NCBI GenBank assembly: GCA_900542015.1
Contig: UQLY01000003.1
Span: forward strand, 62,001-126,000
Reading direction: 5' to 3'
Source: an uncultured Lachnospiraceae bacterium
GTDB taxonomy: Bacteria; Bacillota; Clostridia; Lachnospirales; Lachnospiraceae
Length of the DNA stretch: 64,000 nt
The notes below the pieces were generated by a model that ran no database searches, had not been told where the DNA came from, and worked only from the letters and a program-made list of their open reading frames with translations. Numbering within the stretch: position 1 is the first letter of the stretch; every line of letters starts with the position of its first letter. Position numbers and translations under genes: made by a program. Positions 52,016 to 61,561 of this stretch are shown here, one piece after another.

Positions 52016-54118
52016 TTAGTCCCCTCTGTGCCGTAAGACGATCGCCGAAGTCTTGGGCAGAGTCAGCTTCAATTTACCGCCTTCTACCGGATGCTTTACA
52101 ATCTCCGTCGTGTATCCGCCGTCCTCAGTCAGCATGATCTGCTCCACTTCACAGTTTTTGGGAATACCGGCTTCCCAGATCGAAAATTCTCTCTCACACT
52201 CGTGATCGTTGTTATTGACGATAATAATATAATGATCGTAATCGCAGAATCTGATATAACCGATCAGATTATAATCCGAAGCAAGATATTTCAGACTGCC
52301 GTAACGGAAGGCGTTGCTCTCCTTGTGTATCCGGATCATATCCTTATGGAACCGGATCATTTCATGATCTTCATGCCCCCAGGGATAAGTCCTGCGGTTA
52401 TCCGGGTCCGTAAAGCCGCAAACGCCCGCTTCGTCGCCGTAGTAAACCGTCGGCGCGCCCGCCCACGTCATCTGTATCACGACCGCTTCTCTCATAACCG
52501 CCTTGTTGACGCCCTGGTTCGCCGCCTCGGAACCGAGCGTATTGACCCTGCCTACCTTTTTGTTGGTTCTGGTCAGGAATCGGGAGTGATCATGATTGGA
52601 CAGCTCGTTCATCGCCACATAAAAGGAATCTCCGGAAAACGCCGTGCTGTGATAGTGCATCGCGCCCCAGAAGCTGTCTGCGTTTCCGTACAGATCTTCC
52701 CGATAGTCGTCGCTATGCTTCTGCATTCCGGTCAAAAACCAGGTAACGGGCTCCATAAACGCGTCGTAATTCATAACGGTATCCCATTCGCCGTTCTGAA
52801 TCCAATCCTTGGGACTGCCGTAATGCTCCGCCAATACGATCGCCTCGGGATTCGCCTCGCGGACCGCTTTCCTGAAATCTTTCCAGAACTTGTGGTTAAA
52901 TTCCGGAGAGTGTCCCAGATCCGCCGCCACGTCAAGCCTCCATCCGTCGGCATTAAAAGGCGGAGAGACCCATTTTTTCCCGATATGCAAAATATAATCA
53001 TACAGCTCCTTGGACGCTTCATAATTCAGTTTGGGCAGGGTATCATGTCCCCACCAGCCGTCATAGGTGGGATTATACGGCCACCTGTTTTCATCAAAGA
53101 AATGGAAAAAATTCCGGTAGGGACTGTCTGCCGACACATAAGCGCCCTTTTCATAACCTTCAAAATTTTCATAAATTCTTTCCCGGTCAATCCATTTATT
53201 GAAAGAACCGCAATGATTGAAAACGCCGTCCAGAATCACTCTCATGCCGCGTCTGTGCGCCTCCTGCACCACGCGGATAAACATCTCATTGGACGCTTCC
53301 AGATTTTTCTTGTTTGCCACGCGGTTGATATAACGGGAGGCAAAACGGTTCTCCTGCTGCCCCGGCGCAAGCAGATCCCCCTGATCGTCCACAATCTTCC
53401 CGAAATGGGGATCTATATAATCATAATCCTGAATATCATATTTATGATTGGAAGGCGATACAAACAGAGGATTGAAATAAATAACTTCGATCCCCAGATC
53501 CTGCAGATAATCCATTTTGTCAAGAACGCCCTGCAAATCTCCGCCGTAAAATTCCCTGACGCCCATAACCGCAGGGTATTTATCCCAGTCCTCCACCCGG
53601 GTCACATGCTCTCCGATATAGTTGTACTCGTCTGTGAGCACATCGTTGGTAGGATCTCCGTTGCAGAACCGGTCCACATAGATCTGGTACATAACGGCGC
53701 CCTTCGCCCATCTGGGTATCTGCTGTCCCGGAACAATGACAAATTTATAATAATCCTGTACGTCCTTTGCAACGCCGCGGTAGTCATACACGCAGACAAT
53801 CTTCCCTGCGGTAACCTCAAAATAATAGGATACCTTTTCGTCATCCAGCTCCAGATCATATTCATAATAGTCGAACAGATCGTCGCTTTTAAACTTCAGC
53901 ATCAGGTGTTTCTCGCCTTTGCATACAAAATACACTTTATCGATATTATTTTTAGCCGAACGGAATTTTATTGTGACAATACTATACGGTTTTGGATCGG
54001 GCGGACAAACAAACTCTGCGGACGTATCCGAAAATAACGCCCTTTTGTTCAGAACGGGGCGCATTCCAGAAATATATTGCTGGCTTTGCTCCAACTTAGA
54101 TAACTGACTGTACAACAT
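52016..54118 (-). CDS. GH13 alpha-glucan hydrolase (neopullulanase/alpha-amylase type)
   Basis: 700 residues from the ATG at 54118, seven bases after GGAGGG; an upstream ATG at 54133 is in frame but lacks a site. Residues 1-130 fit an N-terminal beta-sandwich starch-binding domain, then the TIM barrel. Catalytic residues: the Asp nucleophile in DGWRLDVAAD, the Glu acid/base in IVLAEHYG and the Asp in LSNHDHSRF. No signal peptide, so it should act in the cytoplasm on imported maltodextrins or cyclodextrins. A C-terminal beta domain (about 620-700) follows. It stands alone on this strand. Confidence 0.93.
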   Translation of the reverse strand: MLYSQLSKLEQSQQYISGMRPVLNKRALFSDTSAEFVCPPDPKPYSIVTIKFRSAKNNIDKVYFVCKGEKHLMLKFKSDDLFDYYEYDLELDDEKVSYYFEVTAGKIVCVYDYRGVAKDVQDYYKFVIVPGQQIPRWAKGAVMYQIYVDRFCNGDPTNDVLTDEYNYIGEHVTRVEDWDKYPAVMGVREFYGGDLQGVLDKMDYLQDLGIEVIYFNPLFVSPSNHKYDIQDYDYIDPHFGKIVDDQGDLLAPGQQENRFASRYINRVANKKNLEASNEMFIRVVQEAHRRGMRVILDGVFNHCGSFNKWIDRERIYENFEGYEKGAYVSADSPYRNFFHFFDENRWPYNPTYDGWWGHDTLPKLNYEASKELYDYILHIGKKWVSPPFNADGWRLDVAADLGHSPEFNHKFWKDFRKAVREANPEAIVLAEHYGSPKDWIQNGEWDTVMNYDAFMEPVTWFLTGMQKHSDDYREDLYGNADSFWGAMHYHSTAFSGDSFYVAMNELSNHDHSRFLTRTNKKVGRVNTLGSEAANQGVNKAVMREAVVIQMTWAGAPTVYYGDEAGVCGFTDPDNRRTYPWGHEDHEMIRFHKDMIRIHKESNAFRYGSLKYLASDYNLIGYIRFCDYDHYIIIVNNNDHECEREFSIWEAGIPKNCEVEQIMLTEDGGYTTEIVKHPVEGGKLKLTLPKTSAIVLRHRGD

Positions 54119-54230
54119 GTATGAACCCTCCATGATTCACCTACTATATTTTATTCTATCATAATCAGTTTTGACAATCCAGAAAAAATATTACCGATCC
54201 TGAAAAAGGGCATATCCAAAAAAGGACAGG

Positions 54231-54262
54231 AAAAAAGACAGCAATCAAATCGCTGTCTTTTT
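54231..54262. terminator. Terminator after ftsH
   Basis: GACAGC/GCTGTC stem with flanking A-run and T-run, lying in the 298-base gap between ftsH and the GH13 gene (54119-54416). It can end the leftward ftsH transcript. The rest of this gap is AT-rich with no gene seen. Confidence 0.7.
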
Positions 54263-54416
54263 CGAGAAGGTATTTCTTTTGGGGTATAGCAAAAAACTAT
54301 GTAATGTATTGGGGGGTTACGAGTATATTGTAGCAATACCCCCCTCTAAAGTCCAGATTCAGCATTCACAAATATTACAAATTAAACGGGCAATTTTGGG
54401 TCAATTTGCACAAAAC

Positions 54417-56219
54417 TTAAAATAACGCTTCAAATTCGCTCATGGTAATCCGTTCTTTTTCCAACAGCAGATTCGCGCATTTATGGAGGACTTCTTCATT
54501 TTCCATAATAATCGCTTTCGCTTTCGCATAACAGTCGTCAACAATCGCCTTTACTTCGGTGTCGATCTCGCCCGCCACAAGCTCGCTGTGATTCCTCGTA
54601 TGCGCCAGGTCCCTTCCGATAAATACGTCGTCGCCCTCTTCGTCATAGTTGATCACGCCGATATTTTCCGACATACCGTAACGGGTTACCATCTTGCGCG
54701 CGACCTCCGTCGCCTTTTTGATATCGCTGGAGGCTCCCGTCGTAATATCGTCAAAGATCAGTTCCTCGGCGATACGCCCTCCGAGAGACACCATAATCTC
54801 ATGCAGCATCTTTCCCTTTGTCAAAAACATTTCGTCCTTTGCCGGGAGCGGCATCGTATAGCCCGCCGCGCCGGGACCTGTGGGAATAATGGATACCGTA
54901 TATACCGGACCTACGTCGGGCAGCTTATGGAACAAAATAGCGTGCCCCGCCTCATGATACGCGGTAATTCTCTTTTCTTTATCGGAGATAATACGGCTTC
55001 TTTTTTCCGTACCGATTCCCGTCTTGATAAACGCTTTTTTAATATCTTCCTGATTGATATACGCGCGGTCGGATTTTGCCGCGATAATCGCGGATTCGTT
55101 TAAAAGGTTTTCCAGATCCGCTCCGGTAAATCCCGAAGTCGTCTGCGCCACATGACCCAAGTCCACGTCGTCGGCAAGGGGTTTGTTCTTTGCATGGATC
55201 TTTAAAATATCCTCTCTGCCGCCCACGTCAGGCGCTCCGATGGCAATTTTCCGGTCAAACCTGCCGGGTCTTAAGATCGCCGGGTCCAAAATATCCACAC
55301 GGTTCGTCGCCGCCAGGACAATAATGCCCTCGTTCTCTCCGAAACCGTCCATTTCCACCAGAAGCTGGTTTAAGGTCTGTTCTCTTTCGTCATGACCTCC
55401 GCCCATACCGGTGCCTCTTCTTCTTGCCACCGCATCGATCTCATCGATAAATACAATACAGGGATGGTTCTTCTTTGCGTCTTCAAATAAATCTCTGACA
55501 CGAGACGCGCCCACGCCTACGTACATTTCCACGAAATCCGAGCCGGAAATGGAGAAAAACGGTACGTTGGCTTCTCCGGCAATCGCTTTGGCAAGCAGGG
55601 TTTTACCCGTGCCGGGCGGTCCCTCCAGCAAAATGCCCTTGGGGATTCTCGCTCCCAGTCTGGCATATTTTGCAGGCTCCCGCAAAAAGTCCACGATCTC
55701 TTCCAATTCTTCCTTTTCTTCCTTCAGCCCCGCGACGTCCTTTAAGGTAATCTTGTTCATGCCGCCGACCGTGAGCCTTGCGCGGCTTTTCCCAAAATTC
55801 ATCATCTTGCTGCCCGCGCCGCCTCCTGCCTGACCGCCGGCAAGCATCATGACAAAGATAACGCCCACAAAAACGACAATCGCCGGCAGCAACAGCTTAA
55901 ACCACGTCTCCTGAGGCACGTTATCCCGCAATACCGGAATCCCGTTTTCCTCCAGCAAATTCTCCATATCCTCTACGTCAGCCACATACAAAACGGCGTC
56001 CGTACCGTCTTTAAACTCAATATTCAACTGTCCGCTGGGCACCTGCTCGTTGGGTTCAATTTCAACCTGCAAAATCTTTCCGTCAGCTATGTCGGCTTTA
56101 AACTGCGCTCTGGTATACGCCCGCGCGCTTCCTTTCGCCATTTCCAAATAAATAGCAAACAATAACAATACAACAATCGGGATAAAAAACATTCCCAGTC
56201 CATAAGATTTTTTCTTCAA
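54417..56219 (-). CDS. ftsH: FtsH, membrane-anchored AAA+ zinc metalloprotease
   Basis: 600 residues from a TTG with AGGAGG five bases upstream. Two N-terminal helices flank an extracytoplasmic domain, then the AAA+ domain with Walker A GPPGTGKT and the protease domain with the zinc motif HEAGH. FtsH degrades misfolded membrane proteins and regulators. It is the last gene of the conserved divIC-spoIIE-tilS-hpt-ftsH block; the start lies 12 bases after hpt. A terminator follows. Confidence 0.97.
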   Translation of the reverse strand: MKKKSYGLGMFFIPIVVLLLFAIYLEMAKGSARAYTRAQFKADIADGKILQVEIEPNEQVPSGQLNIEFKDGTDAVLYVADVEDMENLLEENGIPVLRDNVPQETWFKLLLPAIVVFVGVIFVMMLAGGQAGGGAGSKMMNFGKSRARLTVGGMNKITLKDVAGLKEEKEELEEIVDFLREPAKYARLGARIPKGILLEGPPGTGKTLLAKAIAGEANVPFFSISGSDFVEMYVGVGASRVRDLFEDAKKNHPCIVFIDEIDAVARRRGTGMGGGHDEREQTLNQLLVEMDGFGENEGIIVLAATNRVDILDPAILRPGRFDRKIAIGAPDVGGREDILKIHAKNKPLADDVDLGHVAQTTSGFTGADLENLLNESAIIAAKSDRAYINQEDIKKAFIKTGIGTEKRSRIISDKEKRITAYHEAGHAILFHKLPDVGPVYTVSIIPTGPGAAGYTMPLPAKDEMFLTKGKMLHEIMVSLGGRIAEELIFDDITTGASSDIKKATEVARKMVTRYGMSENIGVINYDEEGDDVFIGRDLAHTRNHSELVAGEIDTEVKAIVDDCYAKAKAIIMENEEVLHKCANLLLEKERITMSEFEALF

Positions 56220-56231
56220 TGCCGCCTCCTG

Positions 56232-56759
56232 TTATCCGTCCGATTCTACCACGCCGATATAGGGAAGGTTCCTATATTTTTGTGCATAATCAAGACCATA
56301 TCCTACTACAAATAAATCCGGGACTTCAAACCCGGTATAGTCCGCTTTGATATCAACAACCCGTCTCTCCGGCTTATCCAGCAGAGAACATAATTTTAAC
56401 GTCTTGGGATTTCTCTTTTTGAGAATATCCATCAGATAACTCAACGTCCTTCCCGTATCCACAATATCCTCCACGACAATGACGTTTTTCCCTTCAATGG
56501 ATTCGTCTAAATCCTTAATCATACGCACTTCGCCGCTGGACTGGGTTCCGTCCCCATAGCTTGCCACTGCGATAAAGTCCAAAGTAAGCGGCAGCTTAAT
56601 CCTCTTGGCAAGCTCGCAGGCAAAGAAGCTGGCTCCCTTTAAGGTACACACAAGGAACACTTCTTCCCCTTCATAATCTTTGGTAATCTGTCCGCCCAGC
56701 TCTCTGATGCGGTCGTCCACTTCCTCTTCCGAGAGAAGTTCTCTGATTTTGTCACTCAT
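56232..56759 (-). CDS. hpt: Hypoxanthine phosphoribosyltransferase
   Basis: 175 residues, usual length. The PRPP-binding motif is VIVVEDIVDTGRTL. It salvages hypoxanthine and guanine to IMP and GMP. In Firmicutes hpt is placed between tilS and ftsH, as here, and in B. subtilis the products TilS and HprT form a complex that activates ftsH. The start overlaps the end of tilS by eight bases. Confidence 0.96.
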   Translation of the reverse strand: MSDKIRELLSEEEVDDRIRELGGQITKDYEGEEVFLVCTLKGASFFACELAKRIKLPLTLDFIAVASYGDGTQSSGEVRMIKDLDESIEGKNVIVVEDIVDTGRTLSYLMDILKKRNPKTLKLCSLLDKPERRVVDIKADYTGFEVPDLFVVGYGLDYAQKYRNLPYIGVVESDG

Positions 56760-58197
56760 TTTCTTTTCCTCCGGATATGGTAATTTCCAAAACTTTTTTT
56801 GTTTCCTCCGTCACTTTATAAAAACTGCTGATCCGATACCCGGGAACCCATATCACATGCTCCCCGTCTGCAATCAGCAACAGTCTGTTTCTCTCCAATA
56901 AGGGGATTTTCTCATCAATAAAATAATCCTTCAGCTTCTTTCTTGCCGTCCCGCTGCAATAAAAGTAGTCGCCTGCGCGCCGAGTCCTTAAGACCGGACA
57001 ATTATTTATTTTATCATAATCAAACCATTTCGTATACATCTTACAGGGAATAGTCTGCGCTTTTTCATAAGAAAAAATCCTGCAGGTTACCGCAAGCGGT
57101 TCCGCACCCGGCTCTGAGCAGACCCGGATTTCTCCCGAAAGATTGAGCCGCGTCTCTTCTTTGAGCGTCTCTTCTTTGAGCGTTTCTTCCTTGCGTGTTC
57201 CTTTTTTGAGGGTTTCATCAAAAGTCCGGATTACGGCAAGATCCTTTTGCTCCAGCACGGCATGTATTCCGTAGATCAGTTCCGCTCTCCTGCCGCTCTG
57301 TCCTTTCAGAAGTCCCAGCACGCTGTCCACATGCGCCCTGGAAATGTCCCGTTTTCTGCCGCAAGTGCGCCAGAGCATTTCGTATACCACCGCCGATCTT
57401 AAATACGGGTGCAGCTTTAACAGGGCTTCCTTTTCTATCCGGCAGCCGTCCGGCGTTTTCCGGACCAGAGTCTCATAGGTCTGTTCCGTGATCTGCTCCA
57501 GAAAGTCCACGGCGTCCGCCGTAATCTCCGCGCTTTGCGCGATATGCGCGACGCTTCCCCGGCAGATTTCCGCCTCCGCCATAGGAAGAAGGTCGTGGCG
57601 GATTTTATTGCGGGCATATTCCGTATCAAAATTGCTGGCGTCCGTCACATAATCTATCTGATGTTCGGTCAGGCAGGCTTCGATTTCCTCTCTCGATGTG
57701 CACAAAAGAGGACGGATATAACAATCTCTTACGGGACGCATCCCTGTCAGCCCCTTTATACCGCTTCCTCTGAACAAATGAAACAAAACTGTCTCCGCCT
57801 GGTCGTTTTGATGATGCGCCAGGGCGATTTTCGTCCTTTTCCCGCCGTTATCCCGCACCGTCTCTTCAAAAGCGCGGTAGCGCAGGCTTCTTGCGGCTTC
57901 CTCCGTACCAAGACGCCGTTTCGCGGCATAAGTCTTTACATCCACCGATACCGTCCTGCAGGGAATGTCCCACCGACGGCACAGCTCTTGCACGAACGCT
58001 TCCTCCCCGTCCGCTTCTTTCCTCAATTGATGATTCACATGCAAGGCGGTCAGGGAAAATTCCATCAGGGGGGACAACTGCTTCAACAAAAAGAGGAGGC
58101 AGACGGAATCCGCCCCTCCCGAAAGTCCCACGATTACTTCATCGCCGGAATCTGTCATATGATACTTTTCCATATATTTCCTGACCTTTGTAATCAT
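56752..58197 (-). CDS. tilS: tRNA(Ile)-lysidine synthase
   Basis: 481 residues from the ATG at 58197 (GGGAG upstream); the frame is open 33 codons further but without family similarity. The N-terminal PP-loop is GLSGGADSVC. TilS modifies C34 of the CAU-anticodon tRNA-Ile to lysidine with ATP and lysine, changing the codon read from AUG to AUA. The C-terminal TilS domain ends the protein. Between the domains four copies of a 15-base unit encode KEETL-like repeats (57151-57210), an unusual linker. Confidence 0.95.
   Translation of the reverse strand: MITKVRKYMEKYHMTDSGDEVIVGLSGGADSVCLLFLLKQLSPLMEFSLTALHVNHQLRKEADGEEAFVQELCRRWDIPCRTVSVDVKTYAAKRRLGTEEAARSLRYRAFEETVRDNGGKRTKIALAHHQNDQAETVLFHLFRGSGIKGLTGMRPVRDCYIRPLLCTSREEIEACLTEHQIDYVTDASNFDTEYARNKIRHDLLPMAEAEICRGSVAHIAQSAEITADAVDFLEQITEQTYETLVRKTPDGCRIEKEALLKLHPYLRSAVVYEMLWRTCGRKRDISRAHVDSVLGLLKGQSGRRAELIYGIHAVLEQKDLAVIRTFDETLKKGTRKEETLKEETLKEETRLNLSGEIRVCSEPGAEPLAVTCRIFSYEKAQTIPCKMYTKWFDYDKINNCPVLRTRRAGDYFYCSGTARKKLKDYFIDEKIPLLERNRLLLIADGEHVIWVPGYRISSFYKVTEETKKVLEITISGGKENE
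57151..57210. repeat. 15-bp in-frame minisatellite in tilS
   Basis: Four tandem 15-base units; 57151-57165 and 57166-57180 are identical (CGTCTCTTCTTTGAG), the next two differ by several bases. They encode a highly charged Lys/Glu/Thr linker (RKEETLKEETLKEET) between the catalytic and C-terminal domains of TilS. Confidence 0.88.
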
Positions 58198-58292
58198 CGT
58201 ATCTCCCAGCCACGCAAATGACACCGGTCGGCGCAAGGCTGACGGTCCGATCGGTTCAACTGGTTTTAATATAACGTCTTTGCCCGTAAAAA

Positions 58293-59471
58293 TCAAGTAT
58301 TTGCCCAGATCCCCAGGACAATGACCGTCATATCGTCCTGTATTCTGCCCTCGGCGTTGGCGATTGCCATATTTAACAGCATGGTCGCCATCTGTTTCGG
58401 ATTCTCATAATCCAGTTGTCCGATAAATTCCTGCAGGGGCATCCCGCGATAGTTGGTTTCATAGGCATCAACTACGCCGTCCGTCATCATGATCACATAG
58501 TCCCCGTCCTCGACGCCGTAGGCAAATTCTTCCGGCTCCTCCTTGGAGAAAATACCTAAGGGCAGAGAATCCGACTCGATCTTCCAGACCTTGCGGTCCC
58601 TTTTGATAAAGGAAACAGCTGCCCCATATTTTAAAAAACGGCATGTCCCCTGATACAGATCGACTTCACAGGAATCCAGCGTGATCGTCCGCTCCTTTGC
58701 TCCCTGCAGATACATCATGGAATTTAAAAGGGTAACCGACTTTTCCATATGAAAGCCCGTCTCCATAAACTTGTCCAACAGATCCATCATTTTTTCGCTG
58801 TCTCTCGCCGCCTCGGGACCGGAACCCATCCCATCGGCAATCGCCGCCAGATAAATCCCTTTTTCAAATTCCTTCAACAGATAGCTGTCCCCGGAATCCG
58901 TCTCGTCTTCCTTTTTAGCCTTTGCCACGCCGTCGATTACAAAATAATTGACCTCTTCTTCAAAAATCAACGTTACCGGCTCGTCATGAACATAGGAAGC
59001 GTTGGCGTTTGTCTGCCGCAGCCTGCGGTGGCAAAGCTCCGATACAAAATCCATCAGATCGTCGGTGTGATAAATTTCATCCCCCGTCGCCCTGACGCAC
59101 ATGCCGATTTCCAGATGCTCTTTTACCTCAATCACATACAAATCTTTGATGACCAGCCCGTTTTCCTTTAATCCCTTCCATATCCGCTTTCGGATTCTCT
59201 CCAACAGATATGAGGTCGCGTAGGTTTCATTGGCAAGCTCGCTCAACACCCTTGCCGTTTCGTCAAGCTGCCCGGCAAGGAGAATATTTTGCTCCTGCCT
59301 TGCCTTATATAAATAGAGCTGCACCCGGGATTTCGTCTCTTCTTCCGGCTTCTCTTCAAAGCTTTCGGCAATTTCTTTCAATGTATCCGCATAAAGAATC
59401 AGCTTGCGCCTGCCGTATTCGGGCAAAACGGTATGGCTGATATCTTCTCTTTCCTTCAAGTTCCACTTCAT
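58293..59471 (-). CDS. spoIIE: Short soluble SpoIIE-type PP2C phosphatase
   Basis: 392 residues from the ATG at 59471 (a GTG at 59480 is possible). The C-terminal PP2C domain (about 180-392) has its metal-binding motifs: DGMGSGPEA, MMTDGVVDA and DDMTVIVL. About 180 residues before it fit the regulatory region of SpoIIE. The ten-helix N-terminal membrane domain of normal SpoIIE (about 800 residues in total) is absent, and no room is left for it. SpoIIE dephosphorylates SpoIIAA to activate sigma-F and binds the polar septum. The position between divIC and tilS matches the true spoIIE locus, and its promoter has 21-bp spacing. Confidence 0.86.
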   Translation of the reverse strand: MKWNLKEREDISHTVLPEYGRRKLILYADTLKEIAESFEEKPEEETKSRVQLYLYKARQEQNILLAGQLDETARVLSELANETYATSYLLERIRKRIWKGLKENGLVIKDLYVIEVKEHLEIGMCVRATGDEIYHTDDLMDFVSELCHRRLRQTNANASYVHDEPVTLIFEEEVNYFVIDGVAKAKKEDETDSGDSYLLKEFEKGIYLAAIADGMGSGPEAARDSEKMMDLLDKFMETGFHMEKSVTLLNSMMYLQGAKERTITLDSCEVDLYQGTCRFLKYGAAVSFIKRDRKVWKIESDSLPLGIFSKEEPEEFAYGVEDGDYVIMMTDGVVDAYETNYRGMPLQEFIGQLDYENPKQMATMLLNMAIANAEGRIQDDMTVIVLGIWANT

Positions 59472-59500
59472 ATGCACCACTCTTTTCCGTTTTTGCCACC

Positions 59501-59533
59501 ATTATATAGAATTTTGCCCGCAGACTTTGTCAA
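59501..59533 (-). promoter_or_regulatory. spoIIE promoter with 21-bp spacing and a 0A-box-like site
   Basis: On the minus strand a perfect TTGACA (59528-59533) and TATAAT (59501-59506) are separated by 21 bases instead of 17. In B. subtilis spoIIE and spoIIG this wide spacing marks sigma-A promoters activated by Spo0A. TGTCAAA (plus strand, 59528-59534), six of seven bases of the 0A box, overlaps the -35 element. Confidence 0.65.
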
Positions 59534-59564
59534 AACAGGTCGTCCCAAACCGGAAATCATCTGA

Positions 59565-59614
59565 CAAAAAAAGGACATTCACCGATTTGTTTTTCCTGCA
59601 CTCGGTCAATGTCC
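59565..59614 (-). terminator. Terminator after divIC
   Basis: GGACATT-ACCGA pairs with TCGGT-AATGTCC (one C-C mismatch) and is followed on the minus strand by seven T. It begins at the divIC stop codon and separates that transcript from spoIIE. Confidence 0.78.
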
Positions 59615-59916
59615 TACTCCATTTTAAATACAATCTCGCCCTCCCGGACCAGTCCCAGCTTTTCCTTTGCAACCTCTTCGATATAAGCCTGCGTCTGGGT
59701 GTATTTTCTAAATTCTTCTAATTCAATTGTTCTCTCTTCTTCTGCGGCAATCAACTCATCCAATTCGGCTTCTCTTTCAGCATAGGCGTCCTGCTTTTGT
59801 CTCAGCGAGTAGCTGTTTATGGAAACAACCACCAGCAGCATGATAACCACCGCCGAAACCAGAAACATGCCGAGTCGGTTCTGCCTCTTCCCCCGGAATG
59901 CGACTCTACGGCTCAT
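59614..59916 (-). CDS. divIC: DivIC/FtsB-type cell division protein
   Basis: 100 residues: a short basic cytoplasmic N-terminus, one helix (about 15-33, MFLVSAVVIMLLVVVSI), then a coiled coil rich in Glu and a conserved EEVAKEKLGLVREGE segment. DivIC is a bitopic divisome protein that works with FtsL and DivIB at the septum. It overlaps yabQ by eleven bases and precedes spoIIE, the standard order in spore-forming Firmicutes. Confidence 0.93.
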   Translation of the reverse strand: MSRRVAFRGKRQNRLGMFLVSAVVIMLLVVVSINSYSLRQKQDAYAEREAELDELIAAEEERTIELEEFRKYTQTQAYIEEVAKEKLGLVREGEIVFKME

Positions 59917-60430
59917 AGCTTCCCCTCTTATCCTTCCGTTCCTTCTGTTTTTTACGTTTACATAATGTTATCTTAACCTTTTTTATATGGCTCGTCAACT
60001 TCTTTTTTGCCTGTTTTTTAAATTTTCTTTTTCCCTTCCTCCATTTGCCGGAAACCCTGTTAAAAAGGCGTTTTACGGGTCTGAATAGCATCTTAAAAAA
60101 CTTGGATACAACATCTAGTATTCGCTTAATAAAGATTGACATAATTTCCACAAGATGTTCCCCGATCACATACTTGTAAACCAACATGCCTACCGCGGCT
60201 CCCGCTATGGAAAACCACCGTATGATACCGTTATTGGTTTTATAAAGCATATAAAATAAAAACAGGGCGGCGCCGATCCAGAAGATTAAGTCCTCAAATG
60301 CAATCCACGCCGTCCCGTGGCGTTTGACCCTGCGAAAAATTCGGAGACAATCATAGACAACCGTGATACAAATACCGGAGAGAAAGCAATATAACAGAAA
60401 CCGCCCTTCTTCAACAATCTGTCCGCTCAT
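59906..60430 (-). CDS. yabQ: Spore cortex protein YabQ
   Basis: 174 residues. Four N-terminal helices (FLLYCFLSGICITVVYDCLR, WIGAALFLFYML and two more) and a very basic C-terminal tail of about 70 residues. YabQ is a sporulation membrane protein needed for cortex formation in B. subtilis. The start overlaps the stop of yabP by one base. Its presence supports an organism of a sporulating lineage. Confidence 0.85.
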   Translation of the reverse strand: MSGQIVEEGRFLLYCFLSGICITVVYDCLRIFRRVKRHGTAWIAFEDLIFWIGAALFLFYMLYKTNNGIIRWFSIAGAAVGMLVYKYVIGEHLVEIMSIFIKRILDVVSKFFKMLFRPVKRLFNRVSGKWRKGKRKFKKQAKKKLTSHIKKVKITLCKRKKQKERKDKRGSYEP

Positions 60431-60717
60431 TATTTAAACAGTTTCCCTAACAGGGATTCTCCCTTGCCTCCGTACCCGGAAACCTCTGAATAGGTAAGGC
60501 TGTCTATTTTGCCTTCCACGTCCACCTCTCCTTTTTCCAGGGTCAGCCTGTTGACATGGAGATCGCTTCCCTTGATCATTAACATGCCCTGATCCGTTTC
60601 CAGTAAAATTTCCGCCAAATCAAAAGAAAGCACATCAGACACTCCGCTGACCATACATGTCCTTCTGTTCGTCAGCATCAGCTTATGCGCTCTCTGTTTT
60701 GTATTCATATCGTCCAT
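60430..60717 (-). CDS. yabP: Sporulation protein YabP
   Basis: 95 residues from the ATG at 60717, seven bases after AAGGAGGAGG; an ATG at 60723 is too close to that site. The protein matches the YabP/YqfC beta-rich fold (NRRTCMVSGVSDVLSFD, DLHVNRLTLEKGEVDVEG). YabP is involved in spore morphogenesis with YabQ. The genes overlap and are cotranscribed. Confidence 0.87.
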   Translation of the reverse strand: MDDMNTKQRAHKLMLTNRRTCMVSGVSDVLSFDLAEILLETDQGMLMIKGSDLHVNRLTLEKGEVDVEGKIDSLTYSEVSGYGGKGESLLGKLFK

Positions 60718-60810
60718 CTGCATACCTCCTCCTTATCCGGCACCGGTACAGCCTCTTTGCCATTGCTGCACCTGTACATTAAAATATATTAGAGGCGGTA
60801 AAAAATATGC

Positions 60811-61050
60811 CTATAAATAACGGAACATTTCCTTTGCTTCTTCTTTCCTTACGGTTTCCGCCACGGTAAGGACTTCTACCTTTACGTCTTTGTTCCCGAA
60901 GTTGATCAAAATCTCATCCCCGACCTTTACTTCCGTGCCTGCTTTCGCCACTTTGCCGTTGATCATCACACGACCTGCGTCGCACGCTTCGTTTGCTACG
61001 GTTCTTCTCTTAATCAGCCGGGATACCTTTAAATATTTGTCCAGGCGCAT
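60811..61050 (-). CDS. rqcP: S4-domain RNA-binding protein (RqcP/YabO)
   Basis: 79 residues forming a single S4 domain (MRLDKYLKVSRLIKRRTVAN, GRVMINGKVAKAGTEVKVGD). RqcP binds the 50S ribosome with RqcH in bacterial ribosome-associated quality control, adding alanine tails to stalled chains. It lies between hup and yabP as in other Firmicutes. AAAGGAAAAGA precedes the ATG. Confidence 0.92.
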   Translation of the reverse strand: MRLDKYLKVSRLIKRRTVANEACDAGRVMINGKVAKAGTEVKVGDEILINFGNKDVKVEVLTVAETVRKEEAKEMFRYL

Positions 61051-61091
61051 CTTGTCTTTTCCTTTCTAACGGTTCTTTTTTACGAAAATAA

Positions 61092-61121
61092 AGAAGCCTT
61101 TGCTTGTCCGCAAAGGCTTCT
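61092..61121 (-). terminator. Terminator after hup
   Basis: AGAAGCCTTTGC pairs with GCAAAGGCTTCT around a six-base loop; the minus strand then has TTTATTTTCG. It lies 18 bases after the hup stop and 42 bases before rqcP. Confidence 0.82.
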
Positions 61122-61138
61122 GTTCGTTCACTTCAAAA

Positions 61139-61414
61139 TTAAGCGTTTACTAAATCCTTTAATGCCTTACCAGCTTTGAATTTAGGTGCTTTGGAAGCCG
61201 CGATAGGCATTACCTCGCCTGTCTGAGGGTTTCTTCCTTCTCTTGCAGCTCTTTCGGATACTTCAAATGTTCCAAAACCTACTAACTGGATTTTGTCACC
61301 TTTCTTTAACTGTTCTCCTACTACGTCTGTGAAAGCCTTTAATGCTTTTTCTGCATCTTTCTTAGAGATTTCTGCCTGATCAGCGATAGCTGCTACTAAT
61401 TCTGTTTTGTTCAT
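61139..61414 (-). CDS. hup: HU family DNA-binding protein
   Basis: 91 residues, the usual HU length. The signature [22 protein letters not shown] covers the DNA-binding arm. HU compacts the nucleoid and bends DNA. It has its own promoter (61482-61510) and terminator, so it is probably expressed strongly and apart from its neighbours. AGTAGGAGGAG lies before the start. Confidence 0.97.
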   Translation of the reverse strand: MNKTELVAAIADQAEISKKDAEKALKAFTDVVGEQLKKGDKIQLVGFGTFEVSERAAREGRNPQTGEVMPIAASKAPKFKAGKALKDLVNA

Positions 61415-61481
61415 CGTGAACTCCTCCTACTACTGAGTATTATCATAATTTTTTTGCGTTACCTACAAACGCCTACAAATA

Positions 61482-61510
61482 TTTATAATCTCTTTTCAGC
61501 TATTTGTCAA
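61482..61510 (-). promoter_or_regulatory. hup promoter
   Basis: Minus-strand TTGACA (61505-61510, perfect) and TATAAA (61482-61487), 17 bases apart. Confidence 0.78.
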
Positions 61511-61561
61511 GAAAATATTGTAAAAACAGGCATTTTTAGGCATTTTTTCTATTTTGGCAAA

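Noticed and set aside
52091..54037. 648-codon open frame on the plus strand.
   Set aside because: It is fully antisense to the GH13 gene, whose motifs are certain; the amino-acid composition is rich in Ile, Arg and His without domain features.
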